A DNA stretch of 64,000 nucleotides from Cyathus striatus (taxonomy: Eukaryota > Basidiomycota > Agaricomycetes > Agaricales > Nidulariaceae), in NCBI GenBank assembly GCA_025738555.1, contig JAOVFP010000011.1, forward strand, positions 930,001 through 994,000, in the 5' to 3' direction. Position 1 is the first letter of the stretch. Every line of letters begins with the position of its first letter. The notes below the pieces were generated by a model, which was not told the origin of the DNA, made no database searches, and was given only the letters and a program-made list of their open reading frames with translations. Shown piece after piece: positions 12,189 through 23,223 of this stretch. The position numbers were made by a program, and so were the translations under genes.

Positions 12189-14862
12189 TTAATCCGCTGT
12201 CATATATTTACTCAAGTCCATAACAGGATTAAGGCGCTTTCCACCCTTCTTCGGGATGGCAACAGGCTGATTGCTATTTACAAAGGGTATAAGCATATGA
12301 TCCATACATACTATATGTCAAAAGATACTCACCTTACATGTCGATATAGCTCATGCATAATAGCATGAAATGCTTTTGGGCATTGCTCTTGTATGGTTTC
12401 GAGACTTTCCACGTGGTACTGGTAGGTAGAGGCAAAAAGATTCCCATCAAAGCTCTTTGCCAGCTTGATACCATCTTTCCATTCCATCAGGGCTGCGTAA
12501 ACCTGATGAGTGGTTGGAATTAGACTTGATAACTGAAAAAGCGAAATAGTACTCATACAGCAGTTGCTCCAAGGGCTACCATAGCAATTGGAAGCTCAGG
12601 CTCTTCAACATTATCCATTTCGATGTTATACTGGGTTACGACATCATGGCCAATAGACGACGAATGAATGAAGTAGCTTGTTTTCAATATCTCAGATATG
12701 GCTATGTTGAGATAGGGTGTGTCAGGCTGTGGGACCCAGTCCTATATATAGATGACATAGCATGAGACAAAGAGACAACAACAGACATATATGAATGAAA
12801 AGAAGCTTACAGATTTGCTGGACCATTCACCTGGAAAGATGTACACACCGTGACTGTCAAAAAGACTTGCGACACATAGCTCACACTTCTTCCCAAACCC
12901 CAGTTTGTAGATGGCGATATGAGCAGCAGCATTAGTCTTTGAAGGGCTTCGAGTGGCTGCAAAGCAGTCTAAAACCTAGTAGCAAGCATTGAAAGAAGTA
13001 TGTGCAATGAAAAACAAGGATACTCACTAGATTACCAAGCCTAGTACAGAAATCTGGGTCCAGTTCCAGCCACTCCTTAATATCCTCTATATCGTCAGAC
13101 TTGTGATGCTCCGCCGCAGCAACTAGGATCTCCAGTCGAAATGGATCACATTGTTGGAACTCTGGCCAGCTGTGATCCTTCAGGAGCTTCACATTCTCTG
13201 ATTGAATGACTTTTGTGAGGAGAAAGCGAATCAGCGTACGCTGATCTTTCAAATGAAGGCTCCTCCCATTTGGAGCTAGAACAAGCCTTGTATGTGAGGG
13301 CCAGTTGTCACATGGGCCACACGACTTTATTTTTGTTGGTTTATGGTCCACAACTATTGGTTGCTAGAAAGAGGAGATAAATAAGTAGGTGAATCCTGGA
13401 ATGTAAAATAAAGCTTCACCTCTTTCTGAAATGCAGTGTCACAGCGAAGCTAGAAGCTCACAGTGTCGACAATAGGTAAGTAAAATATAATATGAGTCCA
13501 CTTACAGACTTCTTTGATACCATGGCCTTTGATTTGTGTTGACGTTGTGGTGCCAGTGGTGGGTTTGGATTAGATTTAAGCTGTAGGCTCTCTTCGTCTG
13601 ATGCAAAGTCCGCTTCATACTCAGAGGTTTGAGGGAGGGAGCTGCCCACAGATGACGACTGGCTGTGTTGGGTGGATGCCCAAACTTCAGCTTTGTCTTT
13701 GGGCATACTGAAAAGGCTGTCGACCTGGTGGAATGTCCCAGTCTTCGATATAGGATCCCTAACAACAGGTTCCTGATGTAACAGGTAAGTTGTAACATAT
13801 CATGCAATTGTGCAGGAGAAATCAACAACTTACAACTAGCTTTGCATCATATCTCTCCTCCTCATTCTCCTCATCCTCCTCATCCTCCTTGTCTTCCTCT
13901 TCAGCATGGTCTTTATGCTCACTCGAATCTTCCGAATCTTCGTTGTTGTCAAACTCAGCCTCTCAGGACACAGTAGCTGGGTGGGGCATGGTAGCTGGGT
14001 GGGATACATTATGCTCACTCGAATCTTCCGAATCTTCGTTGTTGTAGAACTCAGCCTCTCGGGACACAGTAGCTGGGTGGGGCATGGTGGCTGGGTGGGA
14101 TATGGCAGCTGGGCAGGACACAGTAGCTGAGGTAACAGTTTAAAGAGTAAGTTGATTTCATCATTCTGTACTATATATTCACATACCTTGAATCTGAGCC
14201 GGGGATACAGAGGACCTAGTTGAAGCTTGGACAGCGTCATCTGATTCTGCATCACTTTCTATAATTATAGCTTTCAATCTTTGATCTGATTGAGACACCT
14301 GTCATCAGCACTTCTCAGCATCAAATGAATGGCCAATGCTCAACAGACCGTGTTTCTTCCCTCCCCGCTTCTTCTCTCCCCCTTAAGCACTATGTTGTTC
14401 CCAATACTCTTTTTTGTGTGTTTCGTCTTTGCTGGTACGTCGAGGTTTTCCTCAACATCAATCTGTTCGGTCTCTGAAACTACTATTCTTAAGCACATTT
14501 CTCAGTTTAGTGATTTTTTGGAACTTACTGTCTGTACTACGACGCTTGCACTTTGTGCCATTCTTTGCTCTTGGTTCCTCGGCACTTTTCAATGGCAACC
14601 AAGCTAGACCCCCAGTGTAAGTAACTGTCGACATTAACATCACTAATTGAGCTTACCTGGATTTAACAGTGCATTCCTCTTCACCCGTCAAGTTCCTGTT
14701 GGAGTATGGTAAGTACACAGAATGTTGAAGTTAGAAACAAGTACTGACCACTTGTCACCATGTCATCAATCATTTGCCGCTCCTCAATCTGTTGCTGGAT
14801 CTTATTTCTCCTTCGAGTCTCATTCGACTTCATAATGCGCTCGTTTTGTGGTGCAGACATTG
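12189..14862 (-). pseudogene. DUF6532 domain gene of the Plavaka transposon, one premature stop
   Basis: Reading the minus strand, an N-terminal exon (MSAPQNERIMKSNETRRRNK, ATG at 14862) is followed by an acidic Ser/Thr-rich region (13.8-14.25 kb) and then the C-terminal domain: NGRSLHLKDQRTLIRFLL, DTPYLNIAISEILKTSYF, ELPIAMVALGATAVYAALME W, and a last exon ending RLNPVMDLSKYMTAD with stop at 12191-12189. The order and the LPI-MVAL-ATA-YAAL block match DUF6532, which I recall as a companion of Plavaka-type transposons. A TGA at 13965-13963 interrupts the acidic region; the neighbouring 96-bp repeat unit has CGA at that place. Exons upstream of 14255 are not joined with certainty. The function of the domain is unknown to me. 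Confidence 0.62.
13914..14105 (-). repeat. Tandem duplication of a 96-bp coding unit
   Basis: Two adjacent units (13914-14009 and 14010-14105) are nearly identical. Each encodes 32 residues containing EFxNNEDSEDSSEH and PATMPHPATVS. The length is a multiple of three, so the repeat extends the acidic region of the DUF6532 protein without shifting its frame. Confidence 0.85.
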
Positions 14863-15057
14863 TAAGTTGCCATTCACGATGGAGAAGTGTTGAGAGTGAG
14901 AGAGGTTGGTGGTAGGGACTAGGAAGTGGGGGAGTGGTGTAAGGAGCACTGAGTTTTGATTTGTCATTCGATTTTTTTGTGCCGAATTGTGCACTAACTC
15001 TTCATGCTATCCACAGACTTACTTACTCATATTATCATATCTGTATCTACTCCCCCT

Positions 15058-18000
15058 ATGTCAACTCGAGTATACACATGTGATGCTTGTGAAACTCATC
15101 ATTTAACACCCGTGGGCCTTGCTTCACATTTCCAACAAAGTCAAGACTCATTTTGTCGACAATACTATGAATTGGAAGCTAGTCAGCAAGCCTGGATTTG
15201 GGAAGTCGAATGCCAGTCTTCGAAGCACTCTGAGGCGACTCCTTTCTTAGGCAATACATTTGGGTCAGCTACCGACTATGGTGATGACAACTTCGGTCAG
15301 GATGATGGAGATGAGACTATGGGACATGACCTTGGGAACGATGGACATGAGGAGGATATAGATGAAGACAACTATGACGAGGAGGCAATTCAAGCTGCTA
15401 CCGCCGAAATGGAATACAACTGGGAGCCGGCTCGTCACGATCTATATGAAGATAATGATATGGATGAAGATGAACTAGAAGATCCAGCCTTTTGCAATAT
15501 GACTCAATCACAGATTTGGCAAGAAATTGCAGCATGCCTTGCTGCTGAAGAACGTGCTGCCGCTCAGCATCCTTTAATTACAAGGTTTTTGGATATATAT
15601 CCTTCCTCCAAACTGGGAGCAGTGCTACGCCAATCAAACTGCTTGGATGAGGTCTATCAACACAGCTTTAGTAGTGTTTCGAATCCTTGGGCACCATTCA
15701 CATCAAGGCTTGATTGGGAAGTCACAAAATGGGCAAAATGCCGTGGCCCAAGTTCTACAGCATTCTTGGAGCTTTTGGCTATTGATGGGGTGAGTGGTTC
15801 TCTTCGTGATAATATCATTTTAATCTTATTGATGTTCTACCGACAGCTGCAGGAAGCACTCAACCTATCATACAAGAACACTACATAGTTGAACAAGATA
15901 ATCGACATGAAACTTCAAGGAAGACAGCCCAAATTTCATCACCGGGAGGTTCTTGTCAATGGCCAGTCATATGAGCTATACTCTAGAGATATTATGGAAT
16001 GTATTCGTGCGCTGTGGGGAGATTTGGAGTTCACTCCTCACCTCTTGCTCGAACCTGAGCGACAATTTGTGGATGAAGACCGTAGTTCTTGCCGGTACCA
16101 TGACATGCATACTGCGAAATGGTGGTGGTCAATGCAGGTATATTGTTATTCTGTCAGCATTAAATATTTCGCTAATGTTTTAACTTGAAGAGAAAGGTAG
16201 AGGCACAGTCAGGCCAAAAGGACTGCACCATTGTACCTGTCCTTGTATCATTGGATAAAACCCAGCTTACTACATTCCGAAATAAGACAGCCTACCCTGT
16301 ATACATGATGATTGGCAACCTACCCAAGCATATTCAGCAGAAGACTTCACGAAATGGGCAGGTCTTGCTGGGCTATCTTCCAACAACGAAGCTTGATCAT
16401 ATCAAAAACAAGTCTTCCAAATGGCGAACACTTGGAAACCTCTTTCATGCATGCATGGACTTTATCTTGGGGCCACTTCAAACCACTGGGCGTGAAGGGG
16501 TTGAGCTTGTCAGTGGTGATGGCGCTGTCCGCCAATGCTACCCCATCCTTGCAGCGTACATCAGTGATTATCCAGAACAGGTTATGGTTGCTATTATCAA
16601 ATATGGGCTTTGCCCTTCCTGCCCTGCTCCACGTGATGGAATTGGTGATTTGCCCACTCATTTACCTCCATGCGATGACACTCCTATTCGCACTGCACTA
16701 GCTGCAGTCCCACAAGGTTCTACTGCATTCAACAAACCCTCTGCAGCAGCAGGCATAAAACCAGTTCCATACCCATTTTGGAGAAATCTTCCTTATGTCA
16801 ATATATATCGGTCCATCATGCCTGATATTCTACATCAGCTCTTCCAAGGAGTTATCAAGCATGTTATTGGTTGGATCTGTTTAGCTGTAGGCAATGCTGA
16901 AATTGATGCAAGATGCCATCGTCTCCCTCCCAGCCACCATATCTGCCTGTTCATGAAAGGAATTTGTCACCTTTCTCGTGTTACTGGTACAGAGCATGAT
17001 CAAATCTCTTGATTTCTATTAGCTCTTGTCATGGACATTCAGTTCCCTAATCACCCTGCTATCTCCAACCAATGCTTGGTTTGAGCTGTTCGCGCTATTC
17101 TTGACTTTGTGCAGTTAGCTAGATATCCAGTACATTCAGATGAGATGCTAAGCCTTCTTGATGCTGCTCTCAAGAGTTTCCACAATAACAAGAGCATTTT
17201 CATCAGTCTTGGAATTCGAGATAACTTCAACATTATAAAGCTGCACTACATTCAACACTACCGACTTTTTATAGAACTATATGGCACAACAGACAACACT
17301 GACACACAGTACACTGAATGACTTCATATTGATCTTGCAAAAGATGCCTACAATGCAACAAATAGAAAGGATGAATTTAGTCAAATGACATCATGGCTAG
17401 AGCGCAAGGAGCGGGTTTTTGAACATGACAAGTTCCTCCATCGTCGCTTTTTCAGTATGCCCACTCTGATTGACCACAAGCCTTTGCCTGTGCCACAGCT
17501 AGTTCCACAGTGAACATTGAAGATGTCAAAGGATCCCTCATGTCGTGGCGTCACCTTCACAATTCTACGAGAAGAATATGGAGCACTGGATTTCGAAGCT
17601 GCTCTAGCTCATATGGTAGTTCAAGCTTAGCATCCAGAAATTACGGATCCTTGGTTAATTCGCCGTGAAAGTGGCAGGCTTCCCATGTTATGTCAGTCAG
17701 TATCAGTCTATCACCATCTCAAGTTTGTTAGCCGGGATCCCTTTGCCTCAGATGCCTCAGCTCAAAGTGTGGTTGACTCAATACATGCTCAACCATCATG
17801 CATTGGAAAGTATAATCTAACAATACCTGGCTGTTTCGATACTGCTATTATAGACTTTGAAGACAAACAGTCTACTAGTAAGGGAGTTGATGGTATGTAA
17901 TCAATTATAATTGCTGAGTATTACTGTTACTGACGTTTTAACTTTCACTACATAGGCCACACTGTTGCACAAATTCGATGCATCTTCTCACTGCCATCTC

Positions 18001-18311
18001 GTGCATCTGCAGAATGGTTCAAGGGCGACCCCCCATCAATTCATTTCGATGTGGAGTGGTTTACTCCATTCTCTGCTGCTGTCATCGACCCTGCCTCCCT
18101 TCTCTATAAGGTCTCGCATCTTCGAACGGCTGGTACCCAACAGCTGTCAAGTGTTATTCCGGTTAATCTAATTAAAACAAGTGCACATCTATTTCCTTGT
18201 TTTGGTCCAAAGGCACCGGATAGTTGGATATTGAGCACTGTACTTGATGACTGCAAAACCTTTTATGTTAATCCTTTTAATAATAGATTTCAGTACTCTA
18301 CTATTGTATAA
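15058..18311 (+). pseudogene. Plavaka transposase, inactivated by six premature stops
   Basis: The ORF begins MSTRVYTCDACETHHLTPVG, an N-terminal zinc-finger-like block ending in H and C. An acidic linker follows, then the transposase core: MHTAKWWWSMQ, LVSLDKTQLT, KTAYPVYMMIGNLPKHI, LGYLPTTKLDHI, LFHACMDFILGPL, VSGDGAVR, IMPDILHQLFQGVIKH, FMKGICHLSRVTGTEHDQI and DNFNIIKLHYIQHY. These blocks are characteristic of Plavaka transposases, and the D of DKTQ and of SGDG are candidate metal ligands. Introns are visible near 15789-15846 and 16138-16190. In-frame stops stand at 15886 (TAG), 17010 (TGA), 17082 (TGA), 17319 (TGA), 17511 (TGA) and 17628 (TAG). Reading resumes in the same frame after each, so these are point changes, not indels. 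Transcription diverges from the DUF6532 gene. Confidence 0.9.
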
Positions 18312-19795
18312 TTGAGTAATATGAATAAACGTTGGTGTAATATTGTCACTTAAATTTCAATGTTGCTAACCAAGATACATATATAAGATCCAGAAAGGTA
18401 ACATAAGTAGAGCCGATGTTTTATACTGTATAAAATTTACTAATCATAGATGAATTGAGACAGATAAGCGCAAATAAGTAACTTTAAACTACTATAAGAG
18501 AGGTATAGTCCTTATGGCTACTAAATTCACCTTATTTTGCTTTTTTAGCGAATGGGGTTTTTCCTGATGCTACCTACATCCTTTGTATTTGTGAGCCGGT
18601 GTAGTAAGGTGTAGACTTGTCTGAAGGTGTACTGTTAAGTACAGAGTGTGACAGTGTCCAATCTGTCACTAGTGTTCTAAATGAGTTGTTGAGTTTGTTG
18701 CGAAGTGTTGAGGTGAAGTACAAGTCTTATAAAGTTATTAAGACTTGTATAGGATTTTAAGAGAAGTAGTGAAGGTGTTTTTGAAGTGTTTGGGGTAGAA
18801 AATGCGAAGTTAGCTAAGGTTCTTGCCTGTGCAAGAGTGTTAACTAATAATAAAACTGGACAGTACTGAGCATTAAGTAGATAAGAACAGGAGTACACTA
18901 AGTTTCTACAGCTAGAAGCTTAGTGTGAATAACAGATCAATGGTAAGTGTAAATCAGACTGGAATTTACTGAGGGATGTAGCTACATGAAAGGGGTTTAT
19001 ATACTTTTAAGAACTACCTAGGTAGAAAGTTGTATCATGATTAATAATATACTAAGTAAGAATGATTTGTAGAATAGGAATAAGGATGAAGGTAAAGGAT
19101 TAAAGAAAAGAGTAAAGGAATATGTATAAAGGGGCATGTGGCGGCATCGGATAGAGTAATTTTGATGCGAGCGCTTTGCCGTGCGTTTTGATTGGTCAGC
19201 ACTAAGTCACGTGCCTTTCGCTTTGGGAAGGTATGGTGTTTACTTTGGCACGTCAGTTTTAGGGTACAGCTTAGCACGTTAACTTTAGCACTTGCTAAAT
19301 AATAATTGATTGATTAGTAATATTGTGGACTTCATTGGAATTTGTAGTGATCTTGGGGATAATCAAGGGTGTGGAACATTGTTAATGTCCCAAGATCAGG
19401 GTATGGTAAATAGAGTAATTTATAATTGGTTAGGATGAGTACAGGAACCAATGGACTATGTATACTGTAGCATTTCATTCAATTCAACACAGGGTGAGCA
19501 CTGTGACAGCAAAATCTATCATGAGCATTCGACACTCCTACAGATCTCACCATGACATTTGATCAACTTTGACAGTCCTCAATAAAACCCAACTAATAAT
19601 GACTGAAAAAAACACATATGAACAAACTAAAATAGCATTATAAGAACATTTAGTACAGGCTACATGAATTCTATGAGGTTTAAGCCTATTTTATGCTAGA
19701 AAAATCTTTGGTGCCTTGTGTGCTACTATCTGTCATGCAGAACCCTTTGTACATAGGCCAGTAGGGTTCCCTACACCAGTACATGAGTAGTCCAC
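18312..19795. other. Plavaka 3' sub-terminal non-coding region
   Basis: AT-rich sequence runs from the end of the transposase to the right inverted repeat. Short minus-strand ORFs (18677-18898 and 19041-19277) have no motif and I treat them as chance. Confidence 0.5.
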
Positions 19796-19875
19796 GTTTG
19801 GAATTGGAATGGTGAATGGAAAGTTATTGGAATGACTGGCTTTTGATGGTACTGGAATGTCATTTGTTCACCGTG
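19796..19875 (-). repeat. Right terminal inverted repeat of Plavaka
   Basis: These 80 bp are the reverse complement of the left repeat with roughly a dozen mismatches, mostly transitions. The TTA target duplicate follows directly. Confidence 0.88.
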
Positions 19876-21220
19876 TTATGGGGGTGCACAGATCCTAGTT
19901 TCCCACAGGTAGTTGGTTAGTTAGTCCTGGCCGAAGGCCTGAAAAAAAAAAGGAACCCCCCTTACAGAAACCTTGAGTGAGGTTCTGAACACATATTTGG
20001 GGTACTGAAGGTAATTTATTTTCATATTCTGTACTCACAAGCGCACTAAATAGTGGTGTTGCATTGAAATATATGTGTTCAAAGTTCTTGTTTTTACTTT
20101 TGTTAAAGTCTCTACTTAATCACTTAAACTTGCAATTAATCCTCTACTGTTATGCTAAGCAGGGTATACTACTGCATACTGTTATAAATAGTTGTATTTC
20201 ATTGTAATATGTCATCACTCCTGTTTGTAAATTAAGGAGCAGCAGTAACAGGATATTTGCAGTGCATTTGCAAGTAATATAAATTGAAACACATTAATTT
20301 TCCACCCAAGAAATCAGTTGTTATTGCTTCAGCTCTTTATACCATAAAAATAAATGGTAAAGAGAAAGAGAAATAGAAGAATAACATGATGTAAGAGAGG
20401 TTGGAAGCAAGCACAGGTTTTCTATGCCACTTAACTTGTATTAAACAGTGAGGTAAATTTAAAGAAGTATTTGCAAGGTTGTGGGTGGGTAGGTGACCAA
20501 TCTGATGCAGGAAGAAGTGAGGGAGTTAGAACTTAGAATGAGTCAAAATTTGTTGAAGTTATGAATGATGTGCTTACACTAAGTAATACTAACTGCTTAT
20601 TACCTTATTGACAGGTCCGTGATTAAGATATTATTCCAAGTATGAGAGGGTTCAAACTTCAGTTGAAAGTCTCGAGTACTATATTGTATGTGAAAGGTGA
20701 TTTAAAGATACATAGAAGTACCTCAGAAAATACTACCAGTTGTCATGTTTAAATAGAAATGGAGTACATGCAATAGAAAGAGCCCAACAAGCTGGAAAGT
20801 ATAGCAATATCTGGGAGTTTGTTGGTTATTTGTTGAGATCTTGAGAAACTTGCTGAGAACTCAATAGAACTTACGGAGTGAGCATGAAGAACCTCTGCTG
20901 ACAAACAATATACCTTCTATATATGGTAATTTTGATCGCTTAGTAAGCGCTTATAGTCAGTTAGTCCAGGCGAAGTGGTGATTTTTTTTAAAAATAGACC
21001 CTAGGTCTTTTTTTTCTGATCCGTGAGCACCCTTGGCACATTCAGGCCTTCGGGAACCGGGGCGCTTAAGTAAATAGAAGTTGGTTTGGCTTTTGATAAT
21101 AATTATCCTGATCATTATCTCTGGTCAGAATTCAATAGCTACAAATTGGGTATTATTTTGATAACTAGACTTGAAGCTTCCTGCCCTTCTCAATGATGAT
21201 ATGTACATGTACTATGTAGG
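19876..21220. other. Non-coding AT-rich spacer with a weak internal direct repeat
   Basis: No gene is visible. A segment with TTAGTCCTGGCCGAAG at about 19921 recurs imperfectly near 20963 (TTAGTCCAGGCGAAG), each close to a homopolymer run. This may be a decayed short repeat, but it is too weak to name. Confidence 0.35.
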
Positions 21221-22201
21221 TTAGAAGAAAGCACAATAAAAATGAAGAATTAATGCTATTGATAGGTATCTGATTCTTATTCGCACATTACCGAGTAGTT
21301 GCCCACCAGAGGAAGTTATGGTTGTACCTGGGGATAAAACTGAGCTTGTAGAAGATAGTGAAGTTGAAATCGCAACATCTGTTAAAGCTAAGGTCGTAGT
21401 TGGCGCATTGCTAGAACTTCTACCACTCGAAGTTTCACTTGTGTCTGCGGACGAAGTTGAGCCTGTAATAGACGGTGAAGCTGAGCTTATAGCAATGGCT
21501 AATATTGAGGTCGTGGTGGGGGTGAAAGCTGAGTTCGAAGCTTGGCGTAACATTGATTCAGCAAATGATTGCGCACTAGGATAAATGGTTGACAATGATT
21601 CCTGTGATTCGGTACTAGATACAATGGTTTGAGAAGAAATTGTAGATGATTTGGAAGGGGAAAATTGCTGAGTTGGTGCAATTTCGGTTTCAGAAAGTAT
21701 AGTTGAACTTGTGAATGGAGAAGTGGTCGAAGTCTCTGCAGATTCGGTACTATACTGAGTTGTTCCAGACGAGATTGTATTAAATATGGAAATCCCAGCT
21801 GTAAGTGCGGTCTCGAAACCTATACCACCATCAATTACTCCTGATTTGTACTATAAATGGTATGTTAGGAATTTGAAGTGGAGACATACCTTTACTAGGA
21901 ATTGTCATTAGATATGTACTTCCCGATTCAACAACAGGTATCACTGTGGAAAGTAAAGACGAAGTTGAGTTGCCATTAGTGTCAACTAGTATTAACAGAC
22001 GTACCAAATAAGCCTTTGAACACGGAAGGAACAGTGGCTGATTGAAATGAGACCGCGGAGAATTGAGAAGAGGTGACCAATGTTGGTGTAATGTCAGTTT
22101 CGAGAATTGCCCCATTCGCGCTCGCTGATGATGCTGTACTAAGGTTCAAGGTGAAGTGACTGACAATGGTTCTGTTAGTAAAGTCGAACTTACAACAACA
22201 T
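21221..22201 (-). CDS. Ser/Thr-rich surface protein relative lacking the Kre9-like head (surface gene E)
   Basis: The start copies the surface-gene pattern: ATG TTG TT at 22201-22194, then GTAAGT and a short intron. The next exon is already Ser/Thr-rich (LNLSTASSASANGAILETDI), and no FTVYPW or YTIQAF block is visible. The last ORF (21595-21221) is a stalk with SSADTSETSSGRSSSNA and ends in a hydrophobic tail (YLSIALILHFYCAFF) as in genes B and C. Several frames must be joined between 21595 and 22115, so the middle exons are unsure. It could be an expressed mucin-like GPI protein or a decayed family member. Confidence 0.45.
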
Positions 22202-23223
22202 AATGGTGTGATAGAGCTGAGTGCTAGTCTGGAGATTCAGAGGGAATGGACAGCGAGAATTATATTCCTTGGAGTCCAATATATATTAAATTAAACAATA
22301 AATGAAAAACAGAAGACGGAGAAATCGGGAGTCGTGTACGTGAATCGAATAAAGATCTATATGACGTTCCCTCGGCCGGGACCCATCCACCTTCATGACA
22401 GGGGAAGTCAAACCTGCCCTCTTGGCAAAACGAAACGATCAGCGGGCGAAACAAAACATCTTCCCACGGAAACAAAAGAAAGGACGCGACGTCGTTTCGA
22501 GGCTTGTTCGTTGCGAGCGCCCCTAGCTGATGTTGTGTCGGAGCTTGAACTTCTTGAGGCGCGCGCTCTGGCTACACTCGAGACCTTGAGCTTGAGCTTT
22601 GGCGAGGCCTTTAACTCCTCTCTTCAACAGTACTTAAGTGAGTTTCTCTATGCATCGTTGTGGACCATCATAACATTCATTTTTTTCTCAAATCTACATC
22701 GTCCAGCAACGATGGCCAACGATGATCACCAGCCTCACCACGCGCACATCAACTAACTTTAATCCCCGATAGAACTCCGCCTGGGCGCATCAGCCATTCG
22801 TTTCGACATGATGTGGGGGTGTCAAACCGGGCTCAAAACAAAACGATGTTCGCATGCAACGATCAAATCTCTTGGCATAACAAAAGAGCCAGGTTTGGCT
22901 TCCCCTAATAGTGACACAGGAAGTGAAATTAGAACCACCGCCCGTATAATTGGTGTACACCACAAGTGATATACCCAACGCGATCACTATCGCAGGCAAC
23001 CGTCTCCACACCCCCAGCTTCGTTGATGTTAATCACCCACTTCCCTCAAGCTGACCGTAGAACTGTTACATCAATCATTCAGGCAGATAGATCACTGTCA
23101 CTATCATTGTAAGCTCCAATACATTCCGAGTATTGATTTTCAGATTGACGCGAACTGCCTCCGCACCATTACTATAAGTATTGGATCAATCTAGGTGTGC
23201 TACCTCGCCTCACCAAGTAAGCA
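22202..23223. other. Intergenic region with a possible short inverted-repeat element
   Basis: GGGGAAGTCAAACCTG at about 22399 and its near inverse at about 22890-22905 bracket roughly 510 bp. Flanking target duplicates are not evident. A 140-codon plus-strand ORF (22334-22756) overlaps this structure and has no recognised domain. No convincing gene is seen. Confidence 0.35.

Larger units (their letters stand above)
9078..19875 (+). mobile_element. Complete, degenerate Plavaka DNA transposon (CMC/CACTA superfamily)
   Basis: The element begins CACGGCGAACAA and ends in the inverse (TTGTTCACCGTG). Its terminal inverted repeats are 80 bp and it is flanked by TTA on both sides (9075-9077 and 19876-19878), the 3-bp target duplication usual for CACTA-type transposons. 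It carries two divergent genes: a DUF6532 protein on the minus strand and a Plavaka transposase on the plus strand. It measures 10.8 kb, of which 1.68 kb is a later LTR insertion in the left inverted repeat. Both genes have premature stops, so it is not autonomous now. CACNG termini fit my memory of fungal CMC elements. Confidence 0.88.

Noticed and set aside
19921..21070. Possible element bracketed by GGCCGAAGGCCTGAA and CATTCAGGCCTTCGGG
   Set aside because: Only about a dozen bases match, the ends are not aligned and no target duplicate is seen.
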